Assembly (NCBI GenBank): GCA_964451305.1
Contig: CAYVHV010000018.1
Coordinates: 6,270-70,269, forward strand
Source of the DNA: SHLQ01 sp964451305
Lineage (GTDB): Bacteria; Actinomycetota; Acidimicrobiia; Acidimicrobiales; SHLQ01
DNA: 64,000 nucleotides
Direction: 5' to 3'
Positions 1-7,247 of the stretch are shown piece by piece. The notes below the pieces were generated by a model. The model did not search any database. It worked only from the letters and a program-made list of their open reading frames with translations, and was not told the DNA's origin. The first letter of the stretch is position 1. Each line of letters begins with the position of its first letter. A program made the position numbers and the translations under genes.

Positions 1-24
1 CCTAAGTATCCGCCGATGGCGACC

Positions 25-1104
25 CTAGTTGGCGCTGAGCTCGATGTCGGGGAACGCTGTGATCGCAGCAAACCAGAAGGAGCTACGGGTCGGCACGGGT
101 TCATTGTCCGCGGTAACGACCGCTCCAAGACCATCGGTGACGACCTCGACCGCGACCCCACCGACCTCGTCGGAGAACGACCGTGCGGGTTCTGGGTTCC
201 ATGCGACCGTTTCGCCTCCGATCGTGGCGTAGACGACCTGTGCCGAAGCGTTGAGGCGATCGTCGGTGAGGGTGTCGGTGCGGAGCGGAAATGGTGTGCG
301 GCCGCCGTCGAGGACCTCGTCGTACGTTGCGAAACCATCGCGATCGTACGAGCGGCCGAATGGACGCTGCATGATCACCGAGTCGGGGAACTGGGTAAGC
401 CAACTGTCCAACGTCGTGGTCTGCGAAGGAAGAGCAACGAGGCGCTCCTCGGTGAGTTCTCCGACCACCGCCGAACCCGCGACTTGCCACCAATAGGAGC
501 CCGTTTCACGATCGACCATCACCATGTCGTTGTCGAGCAACGCACTCGAGTTCGAAAAGCTCAGCTCTTGGCCGTTCAGTACTCGGTCGTAGATCACGCC
601 GCTCCCACAGAGCGGGCAGTAACTGATCAGCACCGGTTGGCCGCCGAGCTCGTCGTTGACGATCTCGTGGCTGTTGAGGATCTTGACGGGGAATGCCCAG
701 GCACCGCCGTTCGGGTCGACATAGCCGAGAACGACGTCGTCGCCGGTCAACCAATCGGCATCGGCCGGACTCTCATAATCTGGGGTGTCGATCGGTGCGA
801 TTGCGTCGAAGAGGCCTGCGACGACCTCCTCGTCAGCTTCGGCGAGCGTGATCGACCCACCGTCGAACGTGTCGAACACAATGTCCTCGAGCGCAACGGA
901 CGCAATGGTTCGATCGACGACGGGAGTGTCCGACGGCGCGGTGAGTGTAAGCGGTCGAGTAGCCCCGTCGTTCTCCCCCGTTAGCGGTGTCGAAGCGGTT
1001 GGATCGACCGTCGTATCAGCACCACACGCCGCAAGAGCCACGGCTCCTATCATCACAAAAAAACAAGTACGCCACAGCCGGGCGCGTCGAGTTGTTGCAC
1101 GCAT
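25..1104 (-). CDS. DUF3179 domain lipoprotein
   Basis: Secreted, lipid-anchored protein of the DUF3179 family, whose function is unknown. The N-terminus is Arg-rich, followed by a hydrophobic stretch that ends in a lipobox (VALAAC), so the mature protein should begin with a lipidated Cys. The family hallmark SYCPLCGSG lies near the middle, followed by the DNDMVMVDRETGSYWWQ region typical of DUF3179. The frame is open further upstream, but I chose the Met just before RATTRRARLW because it gives a normal signal peptide (359 aa). It is transcribed divergently from the DUF1499 gene. The family call is firm; the role (the CxxC pair may bind metal or haem) is only a guess. Confidence 0.85.
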   Translation of the reverse strand: MRATTRRARLWRTCFFVMIGAVALAACGADTTVDPTASTPLTGENDGATRPLTLTAPSDTPVVDRTIASVALEDIVFDTFDGGSITLAEADEEVVAGLFDAIAPIDTPDYESPADADWLTGDDVVLGYVDPNGGAWAFPVKILNSHEIVNDELGGQPVLISYCPLCGSGVIYDRVLNGQELSFSNSSALLDNDMVMVDRETGSYWWQVAGSAVVGELTEERLVALPSQTTTLDSWLTQFPDSVIMQRPFGRSYDRDGFATYDEVLDGGRTPFPLRTDTLTDDRLNASAQVVYATIGGETVAWNPEPARSFSDEVGGVAVEVVTDGLGAVVTADNEPVPTRSSFWFAAITAFPDIELSAN

Positions 1105-1164
1105 GGATGATGAAACACCACGAGGTACCGAGTACTTCCCGTCAATCCCGCTACGTTGCAAACC

Positions 1165-1524
1165 ATGACCTTGAAGCCATGCCCTGACTCTCCGAATTGC
1201 GTGTCAACCCAAGCCGATCCAAGCGATGCAAAGCACCACATGTCCGCCGTTGCCTACACCGGTGATGCAGGCGACGTGATCGCTGCGATCGAAGACACCG
1301 TCACAAGCAACGGTGGAAGCGTCGTTTCGACCACCGAGACCACCGTCGAAGCGCTCTTTGTCACGGGCTTGTTCAAGTTCAAAGACGACGTCAGCTTCGA
1401 ACTCGATGACGACGCAAAGATGCTTCACTTTCGGAGTGCTTCACGGGTTGGCCATAGCGACCTCGGAGCGAACCGTAAACGCATGACGGCGCTGATCCCC
1501 AAGGTGCTCTCGCGCCTCGGATAG
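1165..1524 (+). CDS. DUF1499 family protein
   Basis: Small (119 aa) soluble protein of the DUF1499 family, function unknown. It opens with the family motif CPDSPNCVSTQA and ends with SRVGHSDLGANRKRM, the best conserved part of the family. The start is supported by a TACGTT -10 element at 1152-1157, 7 nt before the ATG, the leaderless arrangement seen repeatedly in this window. An in-frame ATG three codons upstream lacks that spacing. No signal peptide or membrane segment is visible. Confidence 0.85.
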   Translation: MTLKPCPDSPNCVSTQADPSDAKHHMSAVAYTGDAGDVIAAIEDTVTSNGGSVVSTTETTVEALFVTGLFKFKDDVSFELDDDAKMLHFRSASRVGHSDLGANRKRMTALIPKVLSRLG

Positions 1525-1532
1525 CAGCACTC

Positions 1533-1566
1533 GAGAAGCGAAGAGACACGAGAAGCTCGGAGAAGC
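1533..1566. repeat. Purine-rich GAGAAGC repeats between convergent genes
   Basis: The heptamer GAGAAGC occurs at 1533, 1550 and 1560 in a purine-rich tract (also containing AAGAGACAC) that separates the DUF1499 gene from the convergent patatin gene. No classic stem plus T-run terminator is visible. A similar tract with AAGAGACAC lies at the convergent gene ends near 7.2 kb. Confidence 0.5.
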
Positions 1567-2357
1567 TAGGAGAAAAGGCGCTCGGCTGCGTTCGTTCCAG
1601 CCGAACGAAAGAATTCTCGATCGCGCCGGTTAGCGTGTTCGTCTTCGTTCGGCATGATCACGACCGCCGCACGCCCAGTCTCATGCCACGGGCGAAGCTC
1701 CTCAACGAGTTGCGCTCGGTGAAACTTGCTTACCGTGGAGCCGCCGCTCGCGGGAATCATCGGGCTGATCACCACGATCACCGGACACACCGCCGGGTCG
1801 AGGAGATCGACGTTGTTCGCAGAATGCACTGCGCCGTCGGCGTGCAGGCGACCGTCGATTTCGATCGGGCCGTTCTTGTACGGAATTGCCGCTGACGCCT
1901 GCACCATCGCAGTGGCGCTGTCCTCGTGCTCCGAGAGGTTGTGGGCGTGGCGGGTGCCCCACGTGTGTTCGACCGTCACGACACGCGCCCCGGGATGATA
2001 CGGCGGTGGTGCAACGTCATAGAGCGCTTGGTCTCGCTCGTGTGGCGCAAGCAGTGCAACGGTCCGTCCGCCGGCGGCACGCACGCCGCGCATCAGCTTG
2101 GTGGCGAGTGACGCCTTCCATTCGGAGATGTTGTTCAGCTCGATCAGCTGCTCGAGCGCCCTCGGGTCGACAGCTTCGGGCTGGCCCACTCGGGACGCAA
2201 CGAAGGCTCCGGCGGAAGTTCCAACGATGCTGGTCGCGGACGCTGGCGCCCAGCCAATTCGTTCCGCGAGCACGTCGAGCACGGCGTCGATGAAAGGGCC
2301 TCCGGTAGGGCCTCCAGCACCAACAGCGAGCCCAATCGCCCGATCTCCTCCGTCCAC
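1566..2357 (-). CDS. Patatin-like phospholipase family protein
   Basis: Predicted serine lipid acyl hydrolase using a Ser-Asp dyad. Visible motifs: the glycine-rich oxyanion loop GAGGPTGG near residue 13, the nucleophile elbow GTSAG (Ser about 48), and the catalytic Asp in a DGA motif (LHADGAVHSANN) in the second half. The frame stays open for more than 120 codons upstream, but that part is Cys/Arg-rich and unlike any patatin N-terminus. I therefore chose the GTG eight residues before the glycine loop, giving 263 aa; this start has no clear Shine-Dalgarno. The oxyanion loop has Pro-Thr where most family members carry a basic residue, so the substrate is uncertain. Confidence 0.75.
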   Translation of the reverse strand: MDGGDRAIGLAVGAGGPTGGPFIDAVLDVLAERIGWAPASATSIVGTSAGAFVASRVGQPEAVDPRALEQLIELNNISEWKASLATKLMRGVRAAGGRTVALLAPHERDQALYDVAPPPYHPGARVVTVEHTWGTRHAHNLSEHEDSATAMVQASAAIPYKNGPIEIDGRLHADGAVHSANNVDLLDPAVCPVIVVISPMIPASGGSTVSKFHRAQLVEELRPWHETGRAAVVIMPNEDEHANRRDREFFRSAGTNAAERLFS

Positions 2358-2486
2358 AGCGTTATTTCTAGCGCCCGTTGGCTGTGACGGCCAAAGCTGC
2401 ACGCAATCCACAGCATCGGCGCCATATTCCACAATGAAATCAACGGAGTTCGGGAGAAATCCACAACTTCGTCCACTTGTTCCACA
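2350..2486. repeat. Cluster of TCCACA hexamers resembling DnaA boxes
   Basis: Five exact TCCACA hexamers on the plus strand (2353, 2407, 2428, 2460, 2481) plus one TCCACT (2472) fall within 137 bp. Read as 9-mers they are CCGTCCACA, CAATCCACA, TATTCCACA, AAATCCACA, TCGTCCACT and TGTTCCACA, each two mismatches from a DnaA box (TTGTCCACA or TTATCCACA). The cluster sits between the divergent patatin gene and a small gene. Its function is unknown; protein binding is an inference. Confidence 0.5.
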
Positions 2487-2491
2487 CAAAC

Positions 2492-2574
2492 CTCCTTCGG
2501 CACACTGAGAACACGAACAACACGAGCAACAGCAACACTCACAGCACAGCAACACCCACATCTCACCGAAGGAG
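2492..2574 (+). promoter_or_regulatory. Structured CA-rich leader with anti-Shine-Dalgarno pairing
   Basis: CTCCTTCGG at 2492-2500 is a perfect 9-nt complement of CCGAAGGAG at 2566-2574, which contains the Shine-Dalgarno (AAGGAG) of the small gene starting at 2582. The 65 nt between the arms are almost pure A/C and G-poor, so they should stay unpaired. A second, competing hairpin, GAAGG-AGT-CCTTC, also covers the same Shine-Dalgarno. Two exclusive folds that both hide the ribosome site suggest translational control. This is an inference from sequence alone. Confidence 0.45.
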
Positions 2575-2581
2575 TCCTTCC

Positions 2582-2770
2582 ATGGCCGCATTCTCAATCG
2601 AACTGGCAAACCAACGAGTCGAAGAGGTTCAGGGCGTCGATGCCTACCAACAGGAGGGTCCCCTGACCACCTTTTTCGCTGTCGAATCCCAAAGGCTCGT
2701 GATCGACTCGTGGTCGACTCGCGTCGCCTCATTCCGGACCTCGGACATCGTCACGGTGCGCCGAGCCTGA
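2582..2770 (+). CDS. Small protein of unknown function (62 aa)
   Basis: I do not recognise this protein. The start is well supported by AAGGAG seven nt before the ATG. The product (begins MAAFSIELANQRVEEVQG) has no signal peptide or long hydrophobic stretch; it is slightly acidic at the N-terminus and basic at the end (VTVRRA). The frame is also open upstream to a TTG at 2477, but that extension would be a low-complexity Asn/Thr/Ser tract encoded by the CA-rich leader and is probably untranslated. It lies just before, and on the same strand as, the YqgE gene. Confidence 0.6.
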   Translation: MAAFSIELANQRVEEVQGVDAYQQEGPLTTFFAVESQRLVIDSWSTRVASFRTSDIVTVRRA

Positions 2771-2826
2771 CCAACTTCGCGTCGCCCAATGGGACGCAAA
2801 GAAAATCCTGTGGCAAGACTGGGAGC

Positions 2827-3363
2827 ATGCTCGAGTCCGGAATGCTCCTCGTCGCCACGCCAGGCATGCACGACGTGACGTTCGACCGCACCGTCATCTT
2901 CCTGCTCGAACACGATGAGTCAAGTTCCATGGGACTCGTGCTCAATCGTCCGAGCGACATGCTCGTCAGTGACGCTATTCCGCAACTCGGAAACGTCGCC
3001 CGATCCGAACGCCTCTTCGTTGGTGGCCCGGTCGAACAAGACACCGCACTCGTCCTCGCCGAACCGGTCGATCCAGCATCACCGGGCATGTACTTCATGC
3101 ACGGCGGAATCGGGCTGCTCGACCTCGCCGACGAAGCGCCGACGAGCCCTCTGGAACGGGCACGAGCGTTCAGCGGCTACGCAGGCTGGGGCCCCCGGCA
3201 ACTCGAATCAGAGCTTCGAAGTGGTGCATGGATTCTCGCCCGCTGCGAACCGTCGGACCTCTGGGATCAGAACTTCCAACACCTGTGGGCGAGGGTCATT
3301 GGTCGACAAGGCCACATGCGAGAATTTCTCCAGGCCTACCCTGAACAGCCCTGGCTCAACTAG
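2827..3363 (+). CDS. YqgE/AlgH family protein (UPF0301, DUF179)
   Basis: A 178-residue cytoplasmic protein of the YqgE/AlgH family. Family features: an opening GMLLVATPGM, then FDRTVIFLLEH, a GLVLNRPSD segment, a GGPV loop, and a central FSGYAGWGPRQLESEL block, all close to full family length. The biochemical function of the family is not settled. It may be co-transcribed with the small gene that ends 56 nt upstream. The Met of MLESGMLL was chosen because the upstream sequence does not match the family. Confidence 0.9.
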   Translation: MLESGMLLVATPGMHDVTFDRTVIFLLEHDESSSMGLVLNRPSDMLVSDAIPQLGNVARSERLFVGGPVEQDTALVLAEPVDPASPGMYFMHGGIGLLDLADEAPTSPLERARAFSGYAGWGPRQLESELRSGAWILARCEPSDLWDQNFQHLWARVIGRQGHMREFLQAYPEQPWLN

Positions 3364-3366
3364 GAC

Positions 3367-3379
3367 GGGCCTCAGGCCC
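3367..3379. terminator. Possible bidirectional terminator stem
   Basis: GGGCCT-C-AGGCCC forms a short GC-rich palindrome in the 24-nt gap between the convergent YqgE and oxygenase genes. There is no T-run on either side, so this is only a weak candidate. Confidence 0.3.
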
Positions 3380-3387
3380 TCACGTCG

Positions 3388-4347
3388 CTAGTTGATGAGG
3401 TTGATCTCCCAAAGGACCTTTTCGAGCGCGCTCTGAGCGCTCACGCTCGAGTAGGCGAGCCGATGTTCCTGCGTCACACAGCTCGGCACCGGATTCAAGA
3501 TCGTCCACGGCGTGGGGTGACAGAACTGCACGACGCTGAGCCGCTCGCCCGGCGAATCTGGATCGCCAACCACCCGATGGCGCCCGGGCATGATCACTCC
3601 GTTTGTGATGCGTTCGAGCATGAGCCCGGTGTTGATCACCATGTGACCGTCAGGCGGAATTGCATCGACCCACTGGTCCTCGATGAGCACCTGCAAGCCC
3701 TTGGCGGTCGCGCGCGGTAGCGCAGTGATCAGATTGATGTCATCGTGAGCGCCAGCCCACACATGTTCGCCACCGGGTGCCTCACTCATCGGCGGATACC
3801 GAATCGCACGCGTCAGCGTCGGCCCGCCGTCCAACATCTCATCGAAGAAGTGCTCACCGCAGTCGATCCCAAGAGCGATGATGCGAAGGAATCGGCGTTG
3901 AATATCGAACACCCGCCGGTGAAACTCGAGGAGTACCGCCTCGATGCCCGGAACCGTTGCCTCGGGAAGGACGGGATCGAAGTAGCCGCTCGAACGTAAC
4001 GGATGGCCCTCCGGCAACGGGGCTCGCCAGTTCAGCATTTCTTTCCAGTCCGCAACGTCGGCATCGGCTGCGGTTTCCACGAGTAGACCCGTGTACCCGG
4101 TCTGACCGTTGCTCTCGGGCCTGCGATACGTCATCTTCTCGTCCTGAGACGACCCAAAGAACTCCGCGAGCATCCCGTAGGCCTCATCGAGAAAGCCATC
4201 TCCGAGGTCGTGGGCGGTGTACACGAACCCGTTCTTTAGGCTTTGTGTCACGCCGTCTACGACCGCTCGTCGCGTTCGTGCATCACCCGTCTCGAATGCG
4301 AGGAGGTCGACGTCGAGAATTTGATCTGCCATATGCTCTTGGCTCAT
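3388..4347 (-). CDS. 2-oxoglutarate/Fe(II) oxygenase, isopenicillin N synthase family
   Basis: Predicted non-haem iron oxygenase of the IPNS-like family (319 aa). The C-terminal jelly-roll domain carries the iron facial triad HxD (AGAHDDINLIT) and distal His (MPGRHRVV), followed by RLSVVQF, whose Arg and Ser would bind the 2-oxoglutarate carboxylate. The N-terminal half matches the DIOX_N region (FVYTAHDLGDGF). I chose MSQEHMADQ as start; a second Met five codons on is possible. It is divergent from the enoyl reductase-like gene with 55 nt between. The substrate cannot be deduced. Confidence 0.85.
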   Translation of the reverse strand: MSQEHMADQILDVDLLAFETGDARTRRAVVDGVTQSLKNGFVYTAHDLGDGFLDEAYGMLAEFFGSSQDEKMTYRRPESNGQTGYTGLLVETAADADVADWKEMLNWRAPLPEGHPLRSSGYFDPVLPEATVPGIEAVLLEFHRRVFDIQRRFLRIIALGIDCGEHFFDEMLDGGPTLTRAIRYPPMSEAPGGEHVWAGAHDDINLITALPRATAKGLQVLIEDQWVDAIPPDGHMVINTGLMLERITNGVIMPGRHRVVGDPDSPGERLSVVQFCHPTPWTILNPVPSCVTQEHRLAYSSVSAQSALEKVLWEINLIN

Positions 4348-4402
4348 TGCGCAAACGCTACCGGACTGACTAAGTAACCGCTGCGTAACATAGACTTGAC
4401 CC

Positions 4403-5635
4403 ATGCACACGGGCGAAGACCGGCAGTACGACATCGTCGTATTTGGCGCCACGAGTTTTGTCGGGCGCATTCTCTGCGCACACCTGCGCGACCGCCACTC
4501 GAGCTCGGGAGAGCTGACGTGGGCAATCGCTGGGAGAAACCCACAAAAGCTCGACGAGCTCGCAGCCGAACTCGATCTATCGGTCGATCACATCGTCGCC
4601 GACGCGCACGACATCGACGCCCTCGCCGGCCTCGCCGAATCCGCGCGCGTCGTTATCTCGACGGTCGGGCCGTACTCGCTCTACGGCTCAGAACTCGTCG
4701 AAGCGTGCGTCAACGCTGGCACCGACTACTGCGACCTCACCGGCGAGCCCCAGTGGATGCAGCAGATGATCGACGCACACGGAAAGACTGCGACCGGTAC
4801 CGGTGCCCGCATCATCCACGCCTGCGGATTCGACTCCATACCGTCAGACCTTGGCGTCTTGTTTACCCAGCGCAAAGCCCAGGAACTACTGGGTGAGCAC
4901 TGCCACCAGATTTCCATGCGGGTCAAGGCAATCAAGGGCGGAGCGAGCGGCGGCACGATCGCCTCGATGCTCGCCACCGTCGAACAAGCAAAGACCGATC
5001 CCGATATTCGACGAGTACTCACTAACCCCTACGCTCTGGCACCCGAGGGCATGCGGTCTGGAGTTCGCCAACCCAACGTGACGGCCCCGATGCGTGATGA
5101 AGCGTCAAAGCGTTGGGTCGCTCCCTTTGTCATGGCGTCGGTCAACACACGGGTCGTGCATCGCAGCCATGCGCTGATGGGCCGGCCGTGGGGCGACGAC
5201 TTCCTCTACGACGAAGCGACCATGACCGGTGAAGGGCCACAGGGTGCTCTTCGTGCCGGGGTGGCGTCGATCGGTATGGGTACCGCAGTGGCGGCGTTGA
5301 GCGTCGACCCGATTCGAGGCGTCCTTGCGGACAAGGTGCTACCTAAGCCGGGCGAAGGCCCGAGCCCCGAACAACAACGCAACGGCTTTTACGACCTGCG
5401 GTTCTATGGAACCACGAGCAACGGAAGCGAAATCGTAACCAAGGTGACCGGCGATAGAGACCCCGGCTACGGATCGACAGCAAAGGTCCTCGGCGAAACC
5501 GCCTATTGTTTGCTGCAACGAGACCCAGCGGACACTCCCGGAGGCTTTTGGACTCCAGCGACCGGCCTTGGCGAGCCACTCATTGATCAACTCGTCGCTC
5601 ATGGCGGGCTGACCTTTTCGGTTCTTTCGAGTTAG
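4403..5635 (+). CDS. Saccharopine dehydrogenase-like oxidoreductase (trans-acting enoyl reductase type)
   Basis: NAD(P)-binding Rossmann protein of 410 aa, of the saccharopine dehydrogenase-like/trans-acting enoyl reductase group. The nucleotide motif is in YDIVVFGATSFVGRI near the start, then WAIAGRN, VISTVGPYSLYGSELVEAC and TDYCDLTGE, followed by HACGFDSIPSDLG; these are the standard signatures of the group. In mycobacteria relatives act in lipid (phthiocerol-type) biosynthesis, but here no lipid synthesis genes adjoin, so the substrate is open. Leaderless start: TAGACT at 4391-4396, six nt before the ATG. Confidence 0.85.
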   Translation: MHTGEDRQYDIVVFGATSFVGRILCAHLRDRHSSSGELTWAIAGRNPQKLDELAAELDLSVDHIVADAHDIDALAGLAESARVVISTVGPYSLYGSELVEACVNAGTDYCDLTGEPQWMQQMIDAHGKTATGTGARIIHACGFDSIPSDLGVLFTQRKAQELLGEHCHQISMRVKAIKGGASGGTIASMLATVEQAKTDPDIRRVLTNPYALAPEGMRSGVRQPNVTAPMRDEASKRWVAPFVMASVNTRVVHRSHALMGRPWGDDFLYDEATMTGEGPQGALRAGVASIGMGTAVAALSVDPIRGVLADKVLPKPGEGPSPEQQRNGFYDLRFYGTTSNGSEIVTKVTGDRDPGYGSTAKVLGETAYCLLQRDPADTPGGFWTPATGLGEPLIDQLVAHGGLTFSVLSS

Positions 5636-5636
5636 A

Positions 5637-5650
5637 CGAACACACGTTCG
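5637..5650. promoter_or_regulatory. LexA-type SOS box upstream of alkB
   Basis: CGAACACACGTTCG matches the Gram-positive/actinobacterial LexA box (CGAAC-N4-GTTCG) at all fixed positions. It lies 24 nt before the GTG start of alkB, upstream of its TACGCT -10 element (5662-5667), where a bound repressor would block RNA polymerase. LexA binding is inferred. Confidence 0.75.
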
Positions 5651-5674
5651 CCAGCTCGTGATACGCTCCATGAG

Positions 5675-6304
5675 GTGCTGGCACTCCCCCTGACCCTTTT
5701 TGGACAGTTCGAACCCGCAGTGTCCGCGTCGTCGAAGACAACGCGGACGATGCTCGACGAGTGCTGCTGGATCGATCACGCTCCCAGATTCCTCGACGGA
5801 GCCGACCAGCTTCTTCTCGAACTTGACGAACGGGTGGACTGGTTTCGGGGTCGCAGGCTGATGTACGGCACGTGGCATGACGAACCGCGCAGGACCGGAA
5901 CCGTTGCTCGAGAGGGCCATTCGATACCGCCAGCGGTCGATGCCATCCGAACAGAACTCTCGACGAGGTACGACACGACATTTCGCGGATTGTTTTGCAA
6001 CTACTACGAAACCGGTCAGGACAGCGTTGCATGGCACGCCGACCGAATCGGAAGAACGGAGGTAGACCCACTCGTCGGCATCGTCAGCCTGGGAGGGCCT
6101 CGCGATTTTCGGCTCCGGAGGAAAACGGGCGGCGATAGCCACGTGCTCACGCTCGCCTCGGGCGACCTTTTGGTCATGGGTGGGTCGACACAACATCACT
6201 ATGAACACAGCGTGCCGAAGACGCGATCGTCCCCGCCACGGATGAGCGTCACCATGCGCGGCTCGCGTGGACTTTCTGCAGGCGGAGTCCCCGACAAACC
6301 ATGA
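5675..6304 (+). CDS. alkB: AlkB family DNA alkylation repair dioxygenase
   Basis: 2-oxoglutarate/Fe(II) dioxygenase that removes alkyl groups from DNA or RNA bases by oxidative demethylation. Visible: the iron ligands H121 and D123 (AWHADRIG), distal H178 (HHYEHSVPK), and the RxxxxxR motif (RMSVTMR) that binds 2-oxoglutarate and the nucleotide. NYYETGQDSVAWH is the family signature. The start is GTG, seven nt after a TACGCT -10 element, so the mRNA is probably leaderless. A LexA-type box overlaps the promoter, suggesting damage-inducible expression. Length (209 aa) is normal for the family. Confidence 0.92.
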   Translation: MLALPLTLFGQFEPAVSASSKTTRTMLDECCWIDHAPRFLDGADQLLLELDERVDWFRGRRLMYGTWHDEPRRTGTVAREGHSIPPAVDAIRTELSTRYDTTFRGLFCNYYETGQDSVAWHADRIGRTEVDPLVGIVSLGGPRDFRLRRKTGGDSHVLTLASGDLLVMGGSTQHHYEHSVPKTRSSPPRMSVTMRGSRGLSAGGVPDKP

Positions 6305-6344
6305 ATTGACCTAAGATCGACCCAATAGCGGTTTGCGGATGCAC

Positions 6345-6374
6345 GTAATTGCTGGAAGTTGCGGGAAATTGCAA
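6345..6374. repeat. Three tandem 10-bp repeats before the DeoR-type gene
   Basis: GTAATTGCTG, GAAGTTGCGG and GAAATTGCAA follow each other without gaps, sharing G-A-x-TTGC on the same helical face. They lie 37 nt before the regulator start. Phased repeats upstream of a repressor gene are typical of an autoregulatory operator; binding is inferred. Confidence 0.55.
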
Positions 6375-6410
6375 AAACAAGCGCTTCGAAGGCATGGATG
6401 TGATGAACCG

Positions 6411-7187
6411 ATGATGAAGGAAGTCCGTCATTCCCGCATCCGTACCCTCATCGATGACGTTGGCCAGCTGCGAGTCAGCGAAATTCACGACCGGCTCGAT
6501 GTCAGTGAAGCAACCATCCGGCGAGACCTCGATGAGATGGCCGCAAAGGGCCTCATCCGTCGCACCCACGGTGGAGCAATGGCAGCGGAGCGAACAGCCA
6601 TGCCGGCGCCGTTGCTGCATCGCGAGACGATCAACTCCGAGGAAAAGGCCTCCATCGCCCGAGCCGCAGCCTCCCTTATCTACTCGGGCGACACCGTCTT
6701 TGTCGGGCCTGGCACAACCGCCGCCGCCGTCGCACCACACTTAGCGAACCTCACGGAAGTTCGTGTCATAACGAACTCCCTTCCGGTCGTCCACCAGCTC
6801 AGCGGCCTTGAACACATCGAGCTCTTCGTCGTTGGAGGCCAGGTCATGCACTCGGAAGGCACGATGGCCAACACGCTTACCGCCGAGACGATCAGCCGCT
6901 ACCGAGCCGACCACTCCGTCCTCGGTGTGAACGGGATTAGCGAGCACGGAGGTCTAACGAATGGTTCGATGGTCGAAGCCAGTGCAGACCGAGCGATTCT
7001 CTCGGTCTCGATGAATCGAATCATCGTTGCTGACCATTCGAAGTTCGGCCACGTCGACCCGTTTGTGATCGCTCCCGTTCGCGATGCTTCGATCGTCGTG
7101 ACCTCTGCTCTCGTCCCAGCGGTCGACTTGCTCTCGGTTACCTCTACCGGAGTCGAGATACTCGTCGCTGAACGCCCAGCCACATAA
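6411..7187 (+). CDS. DeoR/GlpR family transcriptional regulator
   Basis: Sugar-phosphate-responsive repressor type. The N-terminus has the DeoR winged helix (RHSRIRTLIDD, VSEIHDRLDVSEATIRRDL, GLIRRTHGGA); the C-terminal two thirds is the DeoRC ligand domain (SLIYSGDTVFVGPGTT, VITNSLPVVHQL, VVGGQVMHSEGTM, VADHSKFG), all well conserved. I chose the first of two adjacent ATGs (258 aa) because this places the helix-turn-helix at the usual distance; upstream residues look non-coding. Nearby genes with sugar links are the HAD phosphatase and nucleotidyltransferase at 8.9-10.7 kb, but no clear target operon adjoins. Confidence 0.9.
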   Translation: MMKEVRHSRIRTLIDDVGQLRVSEIHDRLDVSEATIRRDLDEMAAKGLIRRTHGGAMAAERTAMPAPLLHRETINSEEKASIARAAASLIYSGDTVFVGPGTTAAAVAPHLANLTEVRVITNSLPVVHQLSGLEHIELFVVGGQVMHSEGTMANTLTAETISRYRADHSVLGVNGISEHGGLTNGSMVEASADRAILSVSMNRIIVADHSKFGHVDPFVIAPVRDASIVVTSALVPAVDLLSVTSTGVEILVAERPAT

Positions 7188-7195
7188 CACGCCAA

Positions 7196-7243
7196 GAGAC
7201 ACCGCTGCTGCGAGACACTGCTGCTAGGAGACACTGCCCGCCA
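7196..7243. repeat. Three tandem 16-bp repeats between convergent genes
   Basis: Units starting at 7196, 7212 and 7228 (GAGACACCGCTGCTGC, GAGACACTGCTGCTAG, GAGACACTGCCCGCCA) fill the gap between the DeoR gene and the convergent YihY gene. The last unit runs into a short CACTG-N5-CAGTG stem. There is no T-run, so a terminator role is uncertain. Confidence 0.55.
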
Positions 7244-7247
7244 GTGC

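Noticed and set aside
2477..2581. N-terminal extension of the small gene from a TTG
   Set aside because: Would encode an Asn/Thr/Ser repeat from CA-rich leader DNA; a good Shine-Dalgarno points to the downstream ATG.
2358..2732. Upstream extension of the patatin frame
   Set aside because: Encodes a Cys-run and Arg-rich sequence foreign to patatins and crosses the leader of the divergent small gene.
5339..6208. Minus-strand open frame over the end of the enoyl reductase gene and alkB
   Set aside because: Overlaps two real genes and the LexA-box promoter; composition is that of a shadow frame.
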